Numbered from the stretch's first letter, positions 36,676 to 48,210 are shown. The stretch is 64,000 nucleotides of DNA from Listeria grandensis FSL F6-0971 (GCF_000525835.1 NZ_AODD01000012.1:62001-126000), one strand, 5' to 3'. Notes: generated by a model from the sequence alone, not told the origin. Translations and numbers: made by a program.

Positions 36676-38367
36676 ATGACAATAGTAGCTTTCAATAACG
36701 TAACAAAACGGTTTACTGGGGATTTGATTTTAGAAAAAATTAGTTTACAGGTGGAGCAGGGAGAACGAATTGGGCTCATCGGTCGAAATGGTGAGGGGAA
36801 AAGTACGATTTTGAAGATTATTGCGCGGATTGAGCCACCTGATGAGGGGATTGTTTCGGTGCAAAAGGGCGCAACGGTGGGTTTGTTGGATCAGATGCCG
36901 AACGTGACGGGCACGATGGTTGTGCGCGATTTTCTGAGGACGGCGTTTGGGCATGTACTGGCTTTACAGGTGGAATTGGAAGCGATGGAGAGTCGAATGA
37001 TGCATGATACGAACGAGAAGTTGCTGCGAGATTATGGTGAGAAGCAGGCTCGCTTTATCGAGTTGGGAGGCTATAATTTAGACACGGATATGGATAAAAT
37101 TTTGCATGGGTTAGGAATTCCTCATTTGGCGGATAAGCCTTGGGAACAGCTTAGTGGCGGGGAGCGTACGAAGGTGTCGCTTGCTAAGATGTTGTTGGAG
37201 GAACCGGATTTGCTGTTGCTTGATGAGCCGACAAACCATCTTGATTTGCGGGCGGTGGAGTGGTTGACGCAGTTTTTGAGGGTATATCGGGGGACGGTGT
37301 TGGTTGTTTCGCATGATCGGTATTTCTTGGATGAGGTTGTGCACAAGATTGTGGAACTTGAAAACAAGGAGTTGATCACGTATCACACGAATTTCTCGGG
37401 ATATTTAGTGGAGCGTGAGGAGCGGCTACTCAAGGAATTCAAGGATTATAAGGATCAGCAGAAGAAAATCAAGAAGATGAAGCAGGCTATCAAGCGCTTG
37501 CGGCAATGGGCGATGGAGGCTAATCCGCCGAATGATGCGTTGTTTCGCCGCGCAAAAAGTATGGAGAAGGCGCTAGATCGGATTGAGGTCTTGAAAAAAC
37601 CAGCTTTGGAGCAGAAGAACATGCGGCTTGAGTTCGAGGAGTCGAAGCGTAGCGGGGAAGATGTGGTGATTTTTGATCAGGTGGGCTTGGAATTCGGGAC
37701 GCGGGTTCTGTTTGAGAGCCTGGACTGGCACGTGAGGCAGAAGGAGCGAGTTGCGATTGTTGGTGATAATGGGGCTGGGAAGTCGACACTTTTGAAGCTG
37801 ATCCTTGGTGAGTTGCAGCCTGACATCGGGACGGTGCATGTAGGGCCAAGTGTTGACATTGCTTATTTATCGCAGCACATGGATGTAGGGGATGAAAATC
37901 AGACGGTTCTAGAGGCGTTTCGCGATAAGGTGGCGGTTGTTGAGGGCGACGCGCGACATATGTTGGCGACTTTCTTATTCTATGGCGAAATGGTGTTTCG
38001 AAAAGTGGCAAACTTAAGTGGTGGCGAGCGAATGCGGCTTAGTTTGGCGCAATTTATGAATCAGCCTGTGAACACGCTACTCTTGGATGAACCGACAAAC
38101 CATTTGGACATCGCCTCACGGGAAGTTCTTGAGGAAGCATTGCGAAATTTTGAGGGGACGATTATTGCGATTTCGCATGACCGCTTTTTCATGGACCAGA
38201 TTTTTGATAGGACGGTTTGGTTGGAACGGGGGCAGATTTTTTCGTACGGGGGAAATTATTCGTATGCTACCGAAAAGCAATTGTTTCACGTGAAACATAG
38301 AGACTATATACCTATGGCGAATGGATGTAAAAAACGCCTACAACTCCTTTCATATCAAAATAGTTAG
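36676..38367 (+). CDS. ABC-F family ATPase
   Basis: The 563-aa protein has two ABC cassettes without membrane segments: Walker A GRNGEGKST (about residue 36) and GDNGAGKST (about 360), signatures LSGGERTK and LSGGERMR, and two LLLDEPTNHLD Walker B motifs. The linker at about 230-310 (KDYKDQQKKIKKMKQAIKRL, PPNDALFRRAKSMEKALDRI) is the P-site tRNA-interaction motif region. ABC-F proteins act on ribosomes, some giving resistance to drugs of the 50S subunit; resistance cannot be claimed here. The last 25 residues are odd: after NYSYATEKQ the frame runs through a parS site and non-family sequence, suggesting loss of the native C-terminus. Confidence 0.92.
   Translation: MTIVAFNNVTKRFTGDLILEKISLQVEQGERIGLIGRNGEGKSTILKIIARIEPPDEGIVSVQKGATVGLLDQMPNVTGTMVVRDFLRTAFGHVLALQVELEAMESRMMHDTNEKLLRDYGEKQARFIELGGYNLDTDMDKILHGLGIPHLADKPWEQLSGGERTKVSLAKMLLEEPDLLLLDEPTNHLDLRAVEWLTQFLRVYRGTVLVVSHDRYFLDEVVHKIVELENKELITYHTNFSGYLVEREERLLKEFKDYKDQQKKIKKMKQAIKRLRQWAMEANPPNDALFRRAKSMEKALDRIEVLKKPALEQKNMRLEFEESKRSGEDVVIFDQVGLEFGTRVLFESLDWHVRQKERVAIVGDNGAGKSTLLKLILGELQPDIGTVHVGPSVDIAYLSQHMDVGDENQTVLEAFRDKVAVVEGDARHMLATFLFYGEMVFRKVANLSGGERMRLSLAQFMNQPVNTLLLDEPTNHLDIASREVLEEALRNFEGTIIAISHDRFFMDQIFDRTVWLERGQIFSYGGNYSYATEKQLFHVKHRDYIPMANGCKKRLQLLSYQNS
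38282..38297. promoter_or_regulatory. parS site (16/16)
   Basis: An exact TGTTTCACGTGAAACA inside the 3' end of the ABC-F gene, where it encodes FHVKH. Confidence 0.93.
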
Positions 38368-38420
38368 CTGATAGTCTGAAAGTCAAAATAGTTCAGAAAA
38401 AACTGATAATTACCAGCCTC

Positions 38421-38449
38421 TTGACATATGACGCTATTTCTTGTAGCAT
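38421..38449 (+). promoter_or_regulatory. guaB promoter
   Basis: A perfect TTGACA at 38421-38426, a 17-base spacer and TAGCAT at 38444-38449 give a leader of about 120 bases before the guaB start codon. I recognise no riboswitch in that leader. Confidence 0.65.
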
Positions 38450-38500
38450 TTATACAATTAGCAAAATCTATCGGCGGAAACGAAGAGGGGTTGCGAGTGA

Positions 38501-40042
<1,542 letters not shown>

Positions 40043-40053
40043 ATAAACAAAAT

Positions 40054-40109
40054 AAAGCGTCCTAGGCTTGATGAGACTCGCAAATCTCATCAAATCTAGG
40101 ACGCTTTTT
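40054..40109. terminator. Bidirectional terminator between guaB and the LPXTG adhesin
   Basis: An AAAGCGTCCTAG/CTAGGACGCTTT stem with an inner TTGATGAGA/TCTCATCAA stem, followed by TTTTTG on the plus strand, lies between the convergent stop codons. Confidence 0.9.
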
Positions 40110-40115
40110 GTGTGG

Positions 40116-43100
40116 CTAGTTTTTCCTCGTTCTAGCTTGTGCTACGAATAGCATGGAAGCAAGAAGGCATAAAACTAAGCCGATTAGGATTAAATTACGC
40201 TCGGAGCTGTCACCGGTTTTTGGTATTTTTGATTCTGTTGTTTTCGATGTTGTCATTTTTGTTGGTGTGCTCGTTTCCTCTAGAGCTGGTGCTTTTTCTG
40301 CAGGATCTTTGATGCTTGGTTTTTCTACGTTTGGTGTTTTTGTACCCGGTGTTTCTGTACTTGGTTCCTCTGTACCTGGATTCACCGGTGTTGGATCATA
40401 AGGTGTAGGGTCATCGAATGATGGTCCTGGTTGGAACGTAATCACATTCTCCATCATGACTTTTACCGGAGTTTGATCATCGCCAAACGGAATTTCAAAT
40501 AGGAGCGGCGTGTTGTCCAATGTGTAGCCAGCAGGAGCCTCAGTCTCGACAAAGCTGTACTTCCCAGGTATTAACCCATCCACTGCCAAAAATCCGTTCT
40601 CGTCCGTTGTGAGGCCTTCTTGTACAACCGTACCTTGCGCGTCTAATAGGTTAAAAACAGCGCCAGCTAACAAAATCGAATGGTCGGATGCGCTGACTTT
40701 TGTTAGCTCCACAGACCCATTTTTCATCGTATTTTCTTTGACTAAAGAAACAGGGGTTTGATCGTCGCCAAAAACAATTTCAAATGCGATCGGTGTGCTG
40801 TCTAACGTGTAACCGATAGGCGCCCCAGTCTCGACAAAGCTATATTTTCCTGGTTTCAAATTAGAAACTTTCAAGAATCCATTGTCGTCAGTGGTTAGAT
40901 CTGTTTGTAAAACTGCACCTTGCTCATCTAACAAGTCAAAAGTAGCCCCAGTGAGTGTCACTGCATGGTCTGCCGAATCAACTTTCGTCAGTTCCACAGA
41001 CCCATTTTTCATCGTGTTTTCTTTGACTAATGAAATAGGCGTTTGATCATCACCAAAAGCGATTTCGAATGCGACTGGTGTGCTATCCAGTGTATAGCCA
41101 AATGGAGCGGCCGTTTCAACAAAGCTGTATATTCCAGGTTTCAAGTCGGAAACTTCCAAAAATCCTTTGTCATTGGTAGTCAAGCCTGCTTTTATAATCG
41201 TGCCTTGCTCATCTAACAAGTCAAAAGTAGCCCCAGACAGTGTCAATGTCTGATCCGCCGAATCAACTTTTGTCAGTTCCACAGACCCGTTCTTCATGGT
41301 GTTTTCTTTAACTAAAGTAACAGGAGTCTGGTTGTCGCCAAAAGCGATTTCGAACGCAACCGGTGTGCTATTTAGTGTGTAACCAGAGGGAGCGGCCGTT
41401 TCGACAAGGCTGTACTTCCCTGGATTCAAACTAGCAATTTTTAAAACACCGTTTGCAGCAGTAGTCAAGCCAGTTTTCAAAATCGTGCCTTGCTCGTCCA
41501 GTAGATCAAAAGTGGCCCCAGCAAGCGTCACTGTGTGGTCCGCTGAATCGACTTTTGTCAGTTCTACAGACCCAGTTTTCATGAGATTCTTTGTTTGTAA
41601 GATAATTGGATCGGTGTCTTGCTCGGTAATCGTCACGGATTGTGGTGTGTTATCGAGAACGTAACCGACTGGCGCAGCTGTTTCTACTACTGTGTATGTG
41701 CCCGTTTGTAGTGCTGCTGATAGTAAAATACCGTTTGCATCCGTATTGCCTTGGAAAACTACTTTACCGTGTGTATCTTTAATTGTATATTCAGCATCGG
41801 CGACCGGTTGACCGAAATTATCGGTTTTCACTATCTGAATTCGCCCGTCGTATTTCTTCGTTGCTACGGTGTTTGATTGGATAATGTTATTGGAGACGTT
41901 CATATAGGCAGAGTTCAAGAGAGAATCGCCAATCTTTAAAGTAGAGACATTAGCTTCAAAAGCCCAACTATTGCTCCCGTTTTTCGGTGTATCGACGAGC
42001 GTTTTTATCGTTAGTGCATTAGCGTCATATTGAATGTCAAATTTGCTTTTATCGTAGTCAAGTATCGATGTGATTTGGATTCGGGAGTCTAGCGGATCGG
42101 TAATAACCGTGCCCGCAGGAATGCTAGCACCGTCTAGTGACACCAGTTTTAGCGTATAAGTAAGCGTGTTTTCATCGTAGTTAAGAATTTGCTTATCCAC
42201 GCTTTTACTTAGAACGTAGCTTGTTCCGAAATGTTGAATCGCTTTAACTGGAAAGACTCTCTGAATAGCGCTCGTGTTTGACGCTGTGAAATTGGCAGTA
42301 TTCACTTGCGCGCCAAGGTCTGGGTCATCTACTTTTAAAGCGTATTCAATAAAATAAGTATCTTCTGCTGCTACGTCACCTAAATCTACTTTAAAAGTGC
42401 GAGCTGTCGTGTCGTAACTAATCTTATCTTGAAAATCGGCCGTTGCATATTCAAAACTGATTGCAAGACCCTGTGCATCAAATGCGGTAGCCTTTAAAAT
42501 ACGGATGTTATCAACGGTCATGTTATTTCCAGGTATATTGGAATTTGTGTCAGTAGCTACTAAAGAGGTTCCTATCGGAAGTGTATCGGTGATGATGACG
42601 TCATTTAGGTCCACCTGTTTGTAGTTCACGACAAGCTGGAATTTATTATTTGTAGGTGTCGTTGTATTTAAAACTGCGACGTTGTTTTCGTCTAAATCAC
42701 CTTTATACCACTTATCGAAAATCACTGGTACAATCGGATTTTTCTTTGAGACATCGACTGTTATATCATCATGCTTCGTAGCATAATCAATGGAGAAGGT
42801 CTGCGTATCATTATGTGAATCACCTATCGTCAGTATTGGGGCGCCAAATTGAATCTGAAAAATACCGTGAAAGGCTTCATTTGAGGCAATCAAGGTAGTG
42901 TCTATGGATATTATAATTTTGTAATTTGTATCATCTGAGGTAATGTTTTTCAGCTTGAAAGGTGCTGGTAAATCTAGCTTAGAAGTGAAATCGGTGATGC
43001 TATAAACGATGTCTTTTGGTATGGTTATGGTCAGATCGCCGTTCTCTGGTGTGAAGGAACCTGCGCTACCGGAAAGGTTAACTTGAAGCGTGACTTCTTC

Positions 43101-43253
43101 TCGGTTAGTAATGGAGCCAGATGGGACAGTAATCGTTGTTTTAATGCTATCTGTGGAGGATGTAGTTTGAGCGGCTATCGCGACCAAGCTAAACGATTGT
43201 AAGAATAGGACAAAGCATATTAATGTTATTAGGTATCTTCTTTTGTTTTTCAT
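40116..43253 (-). CDS. LPXTG-anchored adhesin with CnaB repeats
   Basis: The 1045-aa surface protein has a signal peptide (YLITLICFVLFLQSFSLVAI), a collagen-adhesin-like N-terminal region to about residue 470 (TTITVPSGSITNREEVTLQV), a first CnaB/SpaA domain (VKTDNFGQPVADAEYTIKD), four near-identical CnaB repeats of 95 aa (GSVELTKVDSADHTVTLAGA, ending with KENTMKN) and a Pro/Thr/Glu-rich wall spanner. The sorting signal is a variant, KIPKTGD, with a hydrophobic stretch and an ARTRKN tail. CnaB domains usually form internal isopeptide bonds through Lys, Asn and Glu (K in ELTKV, E in FVETAAP are visible). AAGGAG lies before the ATG. It probably binds host or matrix material. Confidence 0.93.
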   Translation of the reverse strand: MKNKRRYLITLICFVLFLQSFSLVAIAAQTTSSTDSIKTTITVPSGSITNREEVTLQVNLSGSAGSFTPENGDLTITIPKDIVYSITDFTSKLDLPAPFKLKNITSDDTNYKIIISIDTTLIASNEAFHGIFQIQFGAPILTIGDSHNDTQTFSIDYATKHDDITVDVSKKNPIVPVIFDKWYKGDLDENNVAVLNTTTPTNNKFQLVVNYKQVDLNDVIITDTLPIGTSLVATDTNSNIPGNNMTVDNIRILKATAFDAQGLAISFEYATADFQDKISYDTTARTFKVDLGDVAAEDTYFIEYALKVDDPDLGAQVNTANFTASNTSAIQRVFPVKAIQHFGTSYVLSKSVDKQILNYDENTLTYTLKLVSLDGASIPAGTVITDPLDSRIQITSILDYDKSKFDIQYDANALTIKTLVDTPKNGSNSWAFEANVSTLKIGDSLLNSAYMNVSNNIIQSNTVATKKYDGRIQIVKTDNFGQPVADAEYTIKDTHGKVVFQGNTDANGILLSAALQTGTYTVVETAAPVGYVLDNTPQSVTITEQDTDPIILQTKNLMKTGSVELTKVDSADHTVTLAGATFDLLDEQGTILKTGLTTAANGVLKIASLNPGKYSLVETAAPSGYTLNSTPVAFEIAFGDNQTPVTLVKENTMKNGSVELTKVDSADQTLTLSGATFDLLDEQGTIIKAGLTTNDKGFLEVSDLKPGIYSFVETAAPFGYTLDSTPVAFEIAFGDDQTPISLVKENTMKNGSVELTKVDSADHAVTLTGATFDLLDEQGAVLQTDLTTDDNGFLKVSNLKPGKYSFVETGAPIGYTLDSTPIAFEIVFGDDQTPVSLVKENTMKNGSVELTKVSASDHSILLAGAVFNLLDAQGTVVQEGLTTDENGFLAVDGLIPGKYSFVETEAPAGYTLDNTPLLFEIPFGDDQTPVKVMMENVITFQPGPSFDDPTPYDPTPVNPGTEEPSTETPGTKTPNVEKPSIKDPAEKAPALEETSTPTKMTTSKTTESKIPKTGDSSERNLILIGLVLCLLASMLFVAQARTRKN
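40700..41600 (-). repeat. Tandem CnaB-coding repeats with 285-bp period
   Basis: The block ACAGACCC and its surroundings recur at 40711, 40996, 41281 and 41566, exactly 285 bp (95 codons) apart. The high DNA identity allows repeat-number change by recombination. Confidence 0.88.
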
Positions 43254-43735
43254 TATGTTTCTCCTTTATGGGAATTATTTTTTTGAAAAATCTAACTTAT
43301 TGAAATATAACTAATTTGTATCGGATAGACTCTGTGAAGAAGAAGTATAATTCAATAGGCACGATTTTGATATAAATTTGTTTATTATGGCCTCCTTTTT
43401 AATCATGGATTTGAAATAAATACTATACATTTTTTTGTTATTAACTTACAAAGTAAAATATTAGCATAGACAAGTAACGGTGTAAAGGCTGTTTAAATGG
43501 GGCTCCCTAACTTTATGTAAATAGGTTTGTTAATTGTAAAAAAAATAACGATAATGTATTTTTTTTGTGTAATAGACCTTACTAAAAAAGCCTGTTTTTT
43601 CATGCATGTTAGTAGGATTTGCGTGTTTTACCGCTTAGGTAAAATGTGTCATGTCTAAAATGTGAATTTTTAATGTAAATGGGGATTAATCGGTTTTATT
43701 GTAGAGTTGTCTCTTTTGGGTGAAATAGATGGAAC
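43254..43735. other. AT-rich intergenic region upstream of the adhesin
   Basis: This is about 480 bases with many A/T runs. It must hold the minus-strand promoter of the adhesin, but I cannot place it with confidence. No convincing gene is seen. Confidence 0.4.
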
Positions 43736-43861
43736 ATGTATCTTCTACTTGTTTTAGAGCAGTTCAACGATCCGTGGACAGTGAAAAAGAACATCCGTAT
43801 TTCGAAGGCTTCGTTTAATAGTACGTGGAGTGCTTTGAAGAAACGCGCGATTAGCTACTAA
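43736..43861 (+). CDS. Short ORF (41 aa), possibly the 3' end of a lost gene
   Basis: ATG 43736 opens MYLLLVLEQFNDPWTVKKNI, continuing RISKASFNSTWSALKKRAISY, a plausible soluble protein C-terminus, and a terminator follows within 25 bases. There is no ribosome binding site. It looks like the retained end of a gene whose front part is gone; the family is unknown. Confidence 0.35.
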   Translation: MYLLLVLEQFNDPWTVKKNIRISKASFNSTWSALKKRAISY

Positions 43862-43883
43862 ATCAGGGATAAAAACTGATTTT

Positions 43884-43934
43884 GAAGGGCTTGAGATCTG
43901 TGAAAAAACGGATTTCGCGAAAGCCCTTCTTTTG
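43884..43934 (+). terminator. Terminator before recQ
   Basis: A GAAGGGCTT/AAGCCCTTC stem with a partly paired inner part and a TTTTG tail. Confidence 0.78.
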
Positions 43935-44001
43935 TTTGGAGAAAAACGGTATACTAGATGGATAGAAAAGTTTGTACGGGAGATAAGGTAGGTGCTAATA
44001 A

Positions 44002-45780
44002 ATGATTGAACAATATTGGAGTAGATCACAACAGGTTTTGCAGGAGAGCTTTGGGTATTCGACATTTCGTGATGGACAAGAGGACGTGTTGCGGAATCTG
44101 TTTGCGCGTAAGGATACGCTAGCAATCATGCCGACGGGTGGCGGAAAGTCGCTTTGTTACCAGATTCCAGCGCTTGTCTTGGATGGCTTGACGATCGTTG
44201 TTTCGCCACTGATTTCGTTGATGAAGGATCAGGTGGATGCGCTGAATGAGCAGGGGATTCCGGCGACATTTGTTAATAGTTCACTTTCGGGCAACGAGAT
44301 TGACAATCGGCTTTGGGATGCGGAAAATGGGGCGGTGAAGTTGCTTTATATCGCGCCGGAACGCTTAGAGACGGCGAGCTTTAAGCGTTTGGTCGATACG
44401 ACGGATATTGCGCTTTTCGCGATTGATGAAGCGCATTGTATTTCGCATTGGGGACATGATTTTCGTCCGAGTTATTTGACGTTGTGTGATACACTGGATC
44501 TTATTCACCCGCGGCCACTCATTATTGCGCTGACGGCGACGGCAACGCCAACGGTTTCGGAGGACATCATGAAGTTGCTCGACATCGGCGCAGACAGCAT
44601 TGTGCAGACGGGCTTTGCACGGGAGAACTTGGCGTTTCAGGTCGTGAAGGGGCAGGATCGTGATAAGTATTTGCTCGATTATGTGAAAACGAATGGTGAG
44701 CAGTCGGGGATCGTGTATGCAGCGACGCGTAAAGAGGTGGAGCGACTATACGAGATGCTAACGAAAAAGGGGATTCCGACGGGAAAATATCATGGCGGTA
44801 TGTCGGATAAGGAGCGTAACGCTTGGCAGGAGAAGTTTTTGTACGATGATGTGCGCGTGATGGTAGCAACGAATGCTTTTGGAATGGGAATCAACAAGTC
44901 GAATGTGCGGTATGTGATTCATTATAATTTGCCGCGAAATGTCGAGGCCTATTATCAAGAAGCTGGGCGTGCTGGGCGTGACGGCGTTGCCAGCGATTGC
45001 ATTTTGCTTTTCGGTCCGCAAGACACGCATATTCAGCATTTTTTGATTGATCAGTCGGAAATGGACGAAGAACGCAAGCAAAACGAGTATGCAAAACTGC
45101 GTCAAATGGCGGGTTACGGCTATACGGAGATCTGTTTGCAGAAATATATTGTGCAATATTTTGGCGAGGAAGGTGAGAACTGTGGGCGTTGCGGGAATTG
45201 CCTAGATACGCGAGAGGCGCAGGACATCACGATTGAGGCGCAGCAAGTCTTTTCATGTATTAAAAGAATGCAAGAACGGTTCGGAAAAGTGATGGTCGCC
45301 AAAGTGTTAACAGGCTCGAAGGATCAGAAAATTCAACAGTGGCGTTTGGAAGAACTATCAACGCATGGTTTGATGAAGGACCGCTCGCAAAAAGATGTGT
45401 TGCAATTGATCGATTATTTGGCGGCGGAGAAGTATTTAGCGTATACAGACAGCCAATTTCCATCGTTAAAACTGACGAACGAGGCGGTTAACGTCCTGCT
45501 TGGTAAAGAGAAAGTGACGCGGAAAACGGCTCGTAAAGTTACGAAAGTATCGATTGATGTCGACGAGGGCTTGTTCGGCGAATTGCGCGAAGTACGTCGG
45601 GAACTTGCATCGAAGCACAAAGTTCCGCCATACATTATTTTCTCCGACGAAACGCTACGGCAAATGTGTGAATACCTGCCAAAAGATGAAGAGGCATTCC
45701 TCGAAATCAAAGGTGTCGGTATGAATAAGCTTGAGAAATATGGCGCGGAATTCTTGGAAGTACTACAAAAGCAAGCATAA
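44002..45780 (+). CDS. recQ: ATP-dependent DNA helicase RecQ
   Basis: The 592-aa superfamily 2 helicase has motif 0 and I (FGYSTFRDGQEDVL, MPTGGGKSLCYQIP), the DEAH box (FAIDEAHCISHWGHDF), motif III (LTATATPTV), motif VI (YYQEAGRAGRDG) and the zinc-binding RecQ-C region with four cysteines (CLQKYIVQYFGEEGENCGRC, GNCLD). A C-terminal HRDC domain is present (KHKVPPYIIFSDETLRQMCE). It unwinds DNA 3' to 5' in recombinational repair. Length is normal and no frameshift is seen, unlike several neighbours. A bidirectional terminator follows. Confidence 0.96.
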   Translation: MIEQYWSRSQQVLQESFGYSTFRDGQEDVLRNLFARKDTLAIMPTGGGKSLCYQIPALVLDGLTIVVSPLISLMKDQVDALNEQGIPATFVNSSLSGNEIDNRLWDAENGAVKLLYIAPERLETASFKRLVDTTDIALFAIDEAHCISHWGHDFRPSYLTLCDTLDLIHPRPLIIALTATATPTVSEDIMKLLDIGADSIVQTGFARENLAFQVVKGQDRDKYLLDYVKTNGEQSGIVYAATRKEVERLYEMLTKKGIPTGKYHGGMSDKERNAWQEKFLYDDVRVMVATNAFGMGINKSNVRYVIHYNLPRNVEAYYQEAGRAGRDGVASDCILLFGPQDTHIQHFLIDQSEMDEERKQNEYAKLRQMAGYGYTEICLQKYIVQYFGEEGENCGRCGNCLDTREAQDITIEAQQVFSCIKRMQERFGKVMVAKVLTGSKDQKIQQWRLEELSTHGLMKDRSQKDVLQLIDYLAAEKYLAYTDSQFPSLKLTNEAVNVLLGKEKVTRKTARKVTKVSIDVDEGLFGELREVRRELASKHKVPPYIIFSDETLRQMCEYLPKDEEAFLEIKGVGMNKLEKYGAEFLEVLQKQA

Positions 45781-45826
45781 AAAAGCAGTATTTGGGTGTA
45801 TTCTTAAACCCAGATACTGCTTTTTT
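45779..45826. terminator. Bidirectional terminator after recQ
   Basis: A long stem, AAAAAGCAGTAT and GATACTGCTTTTTT with an inner TGGGT/ACCCA, lies between the convergent genes. Confidence 0.9.
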
Positions 45827-45831
45827 GTTGC

Positions 45832-48210
45832 TTAGTTTTGATTCGTGATTCTTACATAATTCGCAAGGCTACCGAATGTATTTTTCAGTTCCGCCGAGCT
45901 TGTTGTTAGTGTGCCCATGTTTTTGCTGCTCAGAATATTATTCAGTCGGAAAACATTGACAGAATCCCAGGTTTGCGTACTATTTGCTGCATTCCAGACG
46001 CTGATTTTGCCACCGGAAATGCTTATGGAACTGTTGTAAAAGGCATACATGAAGTTTGTTTTATTTGGGCTCTCCAAGTTCAGATACGCGACATGATCAA
46101 AAACATAATCGATACCAAAACTATAAGAAAAGCCCTCTGCCGCTTCTGTTGTGCGAACATTGAATACCGCATTTGGTGCAACTTCTACGCGTGCATTTTT
46201 GGCTGTGTATTCTGTACGTAGCATCGGTTGCGCGCCACTTGCCGTGAAGCTAGCGCCATCTGCAATGCTTATTTTAGAGAAGCCGTAAATCGCGTTCTGT
46301 CCATACCAAGGCCCATTACTACCAGGGTACAGCTCTACTTTTGCCTGAGGTTCAACGATGAAGTTTTTGTCTGTATTACCCATGCCCATCGTGATGACCG
46401 TCGAGCCGCTTTCATTAGATGAACCGCCGCCCTCCGTGGAACCATAGTAATAAGAGCCTGCCTTAATCGTCATATTGCGAACGTAAACATTGCTACCCGT
46501 CGTTGATTTAATCACGTTATGACCATCAAAAGTAACTACTGCGCCCAGCACATTATTACGAATAAAGAGAGTACCGTTAAACGTGATGTCCTTAGCGTTA
46601 ATGTTCATGCCGTAGTTGTTGTACTCAGAAGTAGCGCTATAAATACTCCCGTACGCGTTATTACCAGCTACCTTACCGCCAAAAATATCAAATTGAATAC
46701 GTTTCCCTGCCGCGTCATTTTTGCTTAAATAGTAGTTCGAGGTATTCATCGTGTAGCCATTTAGGTTTAGTTTCGTATCATCTGAAAGCTGTAAATTCTT
46801 CGTGAATGTCACATTATTCATCAGCTTCAAATTTGTAAGCCTGCTTGCTAGAGCTGCCTCAAGATCCTGCGCTGACATAATTTCCGTCGGTTTCGCCGCA
46901 TCATAAGAAAAATCAATGCTTCCTAGATTCAGCAACTCAAAATTCGGGAATGAAAAAGGTCTGCTAAAAATGAAATATACATCATGCGTACCCTTAACAT
47001 TCGTTGTTGAGATTGTATTTAGAGCCCATGTGTTCACATTTCCTGTTTGTTTCAAAACCTTTGTCCCAATCGTTGTGCCCGTTGGACTATCCAGTTTCAC
47101 TTCAACAGTCGTTGCATCATAGAGTACCGCCGTTGACATCTGCAAGCTACCAAAAGACTTATCAAAATTCACATTTTTGTAAGAAACCCAGTTTTGTGTC
47201 GAAATATTCGATAGAAATGGCGTCTTGTCCGCTGTCGTAGGGACCGCATTAATCGCGCCATAACTTGTACTATAAGCATTCGCCGCTACTTTTCCAGACA
47301 ACTCAGGTTGCTCACCAGTTATTGTATGGTAGACATTGTTTGCCAAGATCGCAGCGCCTTTCCCATTCGGATGCACGCCATCAGGTACAAATTCTTTCGC
47401 ACCAACCGTCGCCGTCTGATTATCGATAATCGAAACGTCCACATTCGCTTTTTCAGCAGCCTCTACAATTTTTGGCAAAATTTTATCCATGTTTGCTTGG
47501 TTAATCATGTAAGCTGTGTTAAACACAACCGGTGGTAGGGAAACATAGACGACCGGTTTCGTTGCTAGCGCCTTATATTTATTAATTAATTTCACGTAAT
47601 CGCCCACGTATTGATCGATTTTTGCAAAATTAAACGATTTAGAATCATTCGTGCCAAGTTGTATAATCACGACATTTGGGTTAGATGCTAAGCTTTGCGT
47701 GTACTGCGTTGTGCGGATATACGGATCATCCCCGTTCTCCAGCAAGGTTTTCCCGCTGTTCCCATAATTCGTGACATTGTAATTCGTTCCGAGTCGATTG
47801 TTCAGCTGTTTCGGATAAGCGTTATAAAAAACGTTTTCCACGTTCAGCCCGTATGTGATACTATCCCCAATTGCAGCAATATTCACCGGTTTTGCATTTG
47901 AGAAAACATGAATCGCTCCTTTTACCGGTTTATGCGCATTTTCGGTTGTTCCGAATATAACATGTTCCCCAACCTCATTAAAAATGGCAGGATCGATAGT
48001 ATTCCACTGTACTTTCACTTTTGTTAGTTTATATGCATTGTCCGCTTGTTGCACCTCTGTAGGTAATCCAACTGCATTTCCAACTGTTGTCACAATGTTT
48101 ATAGTGGGAATAAAGCCGGTTTCAGCTGCTTTCGTCGATAAAGGTAAAATCACGAAAATGGCAAAAATTAGGCATGTCATCCAAGCGTATTTTAGTGTTT
48201 TTTTCAACAT
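45832..48210 (-). CDS. Secreted SGNH hydrolase with pectate-lyase-like adhesive region
   Basis: The 792-aa protein has a signal peptide (TLKYAWMTCLIFAIFVILPL), a short Ig-like part and an SGNH/GDSL esterase domain with block I AAIGDSITYGLN, block III IIQLGTNDSK and block V DGVHPNGKG (Ser, Asn, Asp-His). After a linker, the C-terminal half (from about residue 440, MSAQDLEAALASRLTNLKLM) is rich in short beta strands and resembles the pectate-lyase-like adhesive domain of Listeria surface proteins. There is no LPXTG or WxL motif. It may deacylate wall or host glycans. Start 48210 is chosen for spacing from AAAGG; 48216 is also possible. Confidence 0.87.
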   Translation of the reverse strand: MLKKTLKYAWMTCLIFAIFVILPLSTKAAETGFIPTINIVTTVGNAVGLPTEVQQADNAYKLTKVKVQWNTIDPAIFNEVGEHVIFGTTENAHKPVKGAIHVFSNAKPVNIAAIGDSITYGLNVENVFYNAYPKQLNNRLGTNYNVTNYGNSGKTLLENGDDPYIRTTQYTQSLASNPNVVIIQLGTNDSKSFNFAKIDQYVGDYVKLINKYKALATKPVVYVSLPPVVFNTAYMINQANMDKILPKIVEAAEKANVDVSIIDNQTATVGAKEFVPDGVHPNGKGAAILANNVYHTITGEQPELSGKVAANAYSTSYGAINAVPTTADKTPFLSNISTQNWVSYKNVNFDKSFGSLQMSTAVLYDATTVEVKLDSPTGTTIGTKVLKQTGNVNTWALNTISTTNVKGTHDVYFIFSRPFSFPNFELLNLGSIDFSYDAAKPTEIMSAQDLEAALASRLTNLKLMNNVTFTKNLQLSDDTKLNLNGYTMNTSNYYLSKNDAAGKRIQFDIFGGKVAGNNAYGSIYSATSEYNNYGMNINAKDITFNGTLFIRNNVLGAVVTFDGHNVIKSTTGSNVYVRNMTIKAGSYYYGSTEGGGSSNESGSTVITMGMGNTDKNFIVEPQAKVELYPGSNGPWYGQNAIYGFSKISIADGASFTASGAQPMLRTEYTAKNARVEVAPNAVFNVRTTEAAEGFSYSFGIDYVFDHVAYLNLESPNKTNFMYAFYNSSISISGGKISVWNAANSTQTWDSVNVFRLNNILSSKNMGTLTTSSAELKNTFGSLANYVRITNQN

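Noticed and set aside
36300-36779. 159-codon minus-strand ORF before the ABC-F gene
   Set aside because: Its N-terminal third lies opposite the conserved ABC-F start and it has no ribosome binding site; the rest does not look like a protein.
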